Shown here in pieces: positions 22,527-24,487 of a DNA stretch of 24,487 nt. The notes below the pieces were generated by a model. The model did no database searches and was not told the DNA's origin. It saw only the letters and a program-made list of their open reading frames with translations. Positions within the stretch are counted from its first letter, which is position 1, and every line of letters begins with the position of its first letter. This stretch comes from Dehalococcoidia bacterium (GTDB lineage: Bacteria; Chloroflexota; Dehalococcoidia; GIF9; AB-539-J10): NCBI GenBank assembly GCA_030605665.1, contig JAUWHW010000004.1, positions 1 through 24,487 of the forward strand. Direction: 5' to 3'. The position numbers were made by a program, and so were the translations under genes.

Positions 22527-22584
22527 GGTGTTGGGTCGCGAACTGTGGCAATTCAAAAATGTTGCTCCCATGTGGGTCCCATCA
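22518..22584. repeat. 67 bp direct repeat, right copy
   Basis: Matches 21540-21605 along its length. It ends seven bases before the stop of the coiled-coil protein gene, just as the left copy ends on the PIN stop, so both copies sit immediately 3' of a minus-strand gene. Confidence 0.75.
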
Positions 22585-22591
22585 GTCCTCT

Positions 22592-23179
22592 CTATATAAG
22601 CTCTCGTAGCCTGACTATGTAGCTATTGAACATTTCTCCGCTAGCTTTCTCGTGCCTGGAGATGAAATCCTTCCACTGTGGGCTGTTTTTGACGTTGGCT
22701 TCTATTGAGCTTTCCACATCGACTTTCAAACCCTGTTTTATTACCTGTTGCGCTACTGCTTGAAGCTGGCTTTCTACCGCGCTTTTGAGCTGCTGGTATG
22801 TTTGCTCCTTCACTTGCGTGTATTTCTGGTGGAGGGCTTCAATGGAATTCAGGACTAGCTCTAAGCTAGAGTATTTTCCCTCGCCTTTCATCGTTTCCAA
22901 GGCTAAGACAGCGCTGCGGCGTTGGTCAAAATCCGCCTGGCTCATTTGCAAACGAAGGGTGTCTATTAGCTTGGTCTGTGCTTCTTTTATAGTAGATTCA
23001 TCGCTTTGTTCCTTAAGGGATTTCAGCTTTTTCCATAAGTCCTCTGAGTTAAGTTCGCCTTTGAAATATTGGGAGAGCAAAGAGTCAAGCTCCTGAGAGC
23101 GTCTCATCCTCTCCCTTTCTTCTTCCGAGAGAGCACCTATCTTAGCTAATCTTTCCCTTGCCAGTGGAGAAAGTTCCAT
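22592..23179 (-). CDS. Conserved-looking coiled-coil protein of unknown function
   Basis: A 195-residue, highly charged, helical protein (LARERLAKIGALSEEERERM, SLKEQSDESTIKEAQTKLID, YQQLKSAVESQLQAVAQQV) with long coiled-coil stretches and no catalytic motif. The open frame runs to 23302, but the upstream codons translate a MITE-like repeat. I choose the ATG at 23179, eight bases after AAGGGAG; the ATG at 23185 would be too close. It lies downstream of fmdB and mtnA in the same direction. Confidence 0.72.
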   Translation of the reverse strand: MELSPLARERLAKIGALSEEERERMRRSQELDSLLSQYFKGELNSEDLWKKLKSLKEQSDESTIKEAQTKLIDTLRLQMSQADFDQRRSAVLALETMKGEGKYSSLELVLNSIEALHQKYTQVKEQTYQQLKSAVESQLQAVAQQVIKQGLKVDVESSIEANVKNSPQWKDFISRHEKASGEMFNSYIVRLRELI

Positions 23180-23225
23180 GTCCATTACTCCCTTAACTGC
23201 CCTTAGGCTGCTTAATTTTGCCTCA

Positions 23226-23315
23226 GTAGTGCGACCCTTTAGGGTCGTGCACGAGGCTAAAGTCACCCACAAAAATCTGCGATTTTTGCGGGAACCCAAC
23301 AAAGCCTCGCACTAC
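23226..23315. repeat. 90 bp MITE-like palindromic element
   Basis: Bounded by perfect 8 bp inverted repeats GTAGTGCG (23226-23233) and CGCACTAC (23308-23315). It contains three nested stems: CGACCCT/AGGGTCG (23232-23247), CAAAAATC/GATTTTTG (23270-23288) and CGAGGCT/AGCCTCG (23252-23258 with 23303-23309). It occupies nearly all of the space between fmdB and the coiled-coil gene and forms a false N-terminal extension of the latter. Its right end overlaps the last codon region of fmdB. Confidence 0.75.
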
Positions 23316-23524
23316 ATTTTAAAACTGCCGCCGCTCTTCTTTCTGAAAGGCGGCTTTGTTGGCACCCGAATGGTATAGCCAATTTTCGAGGCGAAATTGG
23401 ACATCAGCCTTTCTCCCTGGGTGCCGCAATCAGGGCAAGAAGCAGGCTTATCAAAATCACTTATCGGTTTTTTAACCTCAAATTCCTTCTCACATTTTGG
23501 ACACCAATACTCATACGTGGGCAT
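23312..23524 (-). CDS. FmdB-type zinc-ribbon protein
   Basis: A 70-residue zinc ribbon of the FmdB/CxxC family: PTYEYWCPKCEKEFEV at the N-terminus and SCPDCGTQ later provide the four Cys ligands. The tail is basic (RKKSGGSFKM). FmdB was named as a regulator of formamidase and amidase genes, but most members have no proven role. The ATG at 23524 is preceded by a near-perfect Shine-Dalgarno sequence, AGGAGGTGAT. That ribosome site is formed by the last codons of mtnA (AGG AGG TGA, Arg-Arg-stop), so the two genes are translationally linked with a four-base gap. The 3' end touches the MITE-like element. Confidence 0.9.
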   Translation of the reverse strand: MPTYEYWCPKCEKEFEVKKPISDFDKPASCPDCGTQGERLMSNFASKIGYTIRVPTKPPFRKKSGGSFKM

Positions 23525-23528
23525 TTCA

Positions 23529-24487
23529 TCACCTCCTCACTACTCTTGTTAGCTCCTTTTCGTAAGGCTCTTTTATTATACCTCTTTCGGTGATGATGGA
23601 GCTTATGTAATTATGGGGCGTTACATCGAAGGCAGGGTTGGCTGCTTTCACTCCTTCTGGTGCAATGAGTATTCCCTGGATATGAGTTACTTCCTGAGGA
23701 TTTCGCTCCTCGATGGGAATTTCGTTCCCTGAAGGCAAAGAAAAATCAACAGTGGTAGTTGGGGCAGCGACGTAAAATGGGATACCGTTCTCTTTAGCTA
23801 GAACAGCCAGAGTATAGGTGCCAATCTTATTGGCCACATCGCCATTGGCGGCAATCCTGTCAGCTCCAACAATAACGCAGTCTATTTTCTTCTGATGCAT
23901 AAAGTAACCAGCCATAGAGTCGGTGATTAAGGTTACAGGGATGTTTTCCTGCCTAAGTTCCCAGGTGGTAAGTCTGGCTCCCTGAAGAAGGGGACGAGTC
24001 TCCGTAGCCATAACGCTTACTTGTTTTCCTTGCTCTTTAGCAGCTTTGATTACACCCAGGGCTGTGCCGTAGCCAGCGGTAGCTAAAGGGCCAGCGTTGC
24101 AATGAGTGAGGATAGTGAAGCCATCTTTGATAAGCTCTGCTCCTATCTGGCTAAGATGCCTGGTGGCCTCTATCTCTTCCTGGTGAATTCGCTCTGCTTC
24201 ATTAATAAGAGCTTCTTTTATTTCAGGAATGCTGCTCCTAGTAGTCATCTTTCTCATCCTGTCAATGGCTCGGAAGAGGTTAACAGCGGTAGGTCTGGAG
24301 GCGGAGAAAGCCTGCAGAATCTGGTCAAGCTGGCTGAAGAACTCTGCTTTGCTTTTTAGTTCTATATTTTGTGCTCCGAGGGCAATTCCATAAGCGGCGG
24401 CAACTCCGATGGCTGGCGCCCCACGAATTCTCATCTCCTTGATGGCCAGAGCCACATCTTGGTAACTAGCTAGGTCAACAAAGCTTT
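23529..24487 (-). CDS. mtnA: S-methyl-5-thioribose-1-phosphate isomerase, N-terminus cut by the window edge
   Basis: It converts methylthioribose-1-phosphate (product of MtnP) to methylthioribulose-1-phosphate in methionine salvage. The eIF2B-like fold motifs are present: IRGAPAIGVAAAYG, the catalytic-Cys region ILTHCNAGPLATAG, ETRPLLQGARLTTWEL, and the Asp in VIVGADRIAANGDVANKIGTY. The frame is open to the last base. Residues before the GTG at 24455 (SFVDLASYQDV) continue the family sequence, so the gene extends beyond the window and about 30 N-terminal residues are missing. The last codons contain the fmdB ribosome site. Confidence 0.95.
   Translation of the reverse strand, partial: SFVDLASYQDVALAIKEMRIRGAPAIGVAAAYGIALGAQNIELKSKAEFFSQLDQILQAFSASRPTAVNLFRAIDRMRKMTTRSSIPEIKEALINEAERIHQEEIEATRHLSQIGAELIKDGFTILTHCNAGPLATAGYGTALGVIKAAKEQGKQVSVMATETRPLLQGARLTTWELRQENIPVTLITDSMAGYFMHQKKIDCVIVGADRIAANGDVANKIGTYTLAVLAKENGIPFYVAAPTTTVDFSLPSGNEIPIEERNPQEVTHIQGILIAPEGVKAANPAFDVTPHNYISSIITERGIIKEPYEKELTRVVRR

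Noticed and set aside
23180..23302. 41-codon N-terminal extension of the coiled-coil gene
   Set aside because: It is the translation of the MITE-like repeat. A good Shine-Dalgarno sequence supports the internal ATG at 23179.

Overview
The window looks like a chromosomal segment of an anaerobic Dehalococcoidia-type Chloroflexota bacterium, probably from sediment or groundwater. This is inferred from the gene set: a SAM/methylthioadenosine gene string on one strand, a short core-type methionine synthase, an archaemetzincin next to a THEP1-type NTPase, and dispersed 'GTCATTCTGAGCGAAGCGAAGAATCT'-style intergenic repeats. I could run no search, so the taxonomy is provisional.

Layout. 1-342 has no convincing gene, only two GC-rich hairpins. 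343-1167 (+) is a PPP-type metallophosphatase. From 1181 to 11287 almost everything is on the minus strand and is housekeeping: metK, ahcY, a PHP phosphoesterase, a P-loop kinase, an APH-like kinase, archaemetzincin, a THEP1 NTPase, an overlooked 32-residue basic microprotein, a Cys-rich DUF6485-like protein, core MetE, a small membrane protein and mtnP. The string resumes at the right edge with a coiled-coil protein, an FmdB-type zinc ribbon and mtnA, which is cut by the window end. Together metK, ahcY, core MetE, mtnP and mtnA make and recycle SAM, adenosylhomocysteine and methylthioadenosine.

Two insertions interrupt this. (1) At 5544-6596 a SIR2-like gene sits in a unit with the anatomy of a lone integron cassette. 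Virtual excision rejoins the APH-like kinase and the P-loop kinase in one reading frame. (2) An accessory island at about 11287-22333 separates mtnP from the coiled-coil gene/fmdB/mtnA. It holds a Phd/PIN pair, two HicBA pairs separated by three copies of a ~55-64 bp gene-end repeat, a plus-strand operon of three paralogous small HTH proteins around a winged-helix/nuclease protein, a convergent operon (RadC N-terminal domain, MNT nucleotidyltransferase, HEPN, 1077-residue restriction-methylase fusion, Zn-ribbon nuclease, frame-shifted tail), and a PIN/excisionase-like HTH pair flanked by direct repeats.

Small repeats are frequent: a REP-like family, one copy of which lies in frame inside a kinase gene; a 66 bp direct repeat flanking the last toxin-antitoxin pair; and a 90 bp MITE-like palindrome next to fmdB. 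The strongest candidates for something new are the SIR2 cassette, the HTH x3/nuclease operon, the RadC_N-MNT-HEPN-methylase operon and the repeat-punctuated toxin-antitoxin series.
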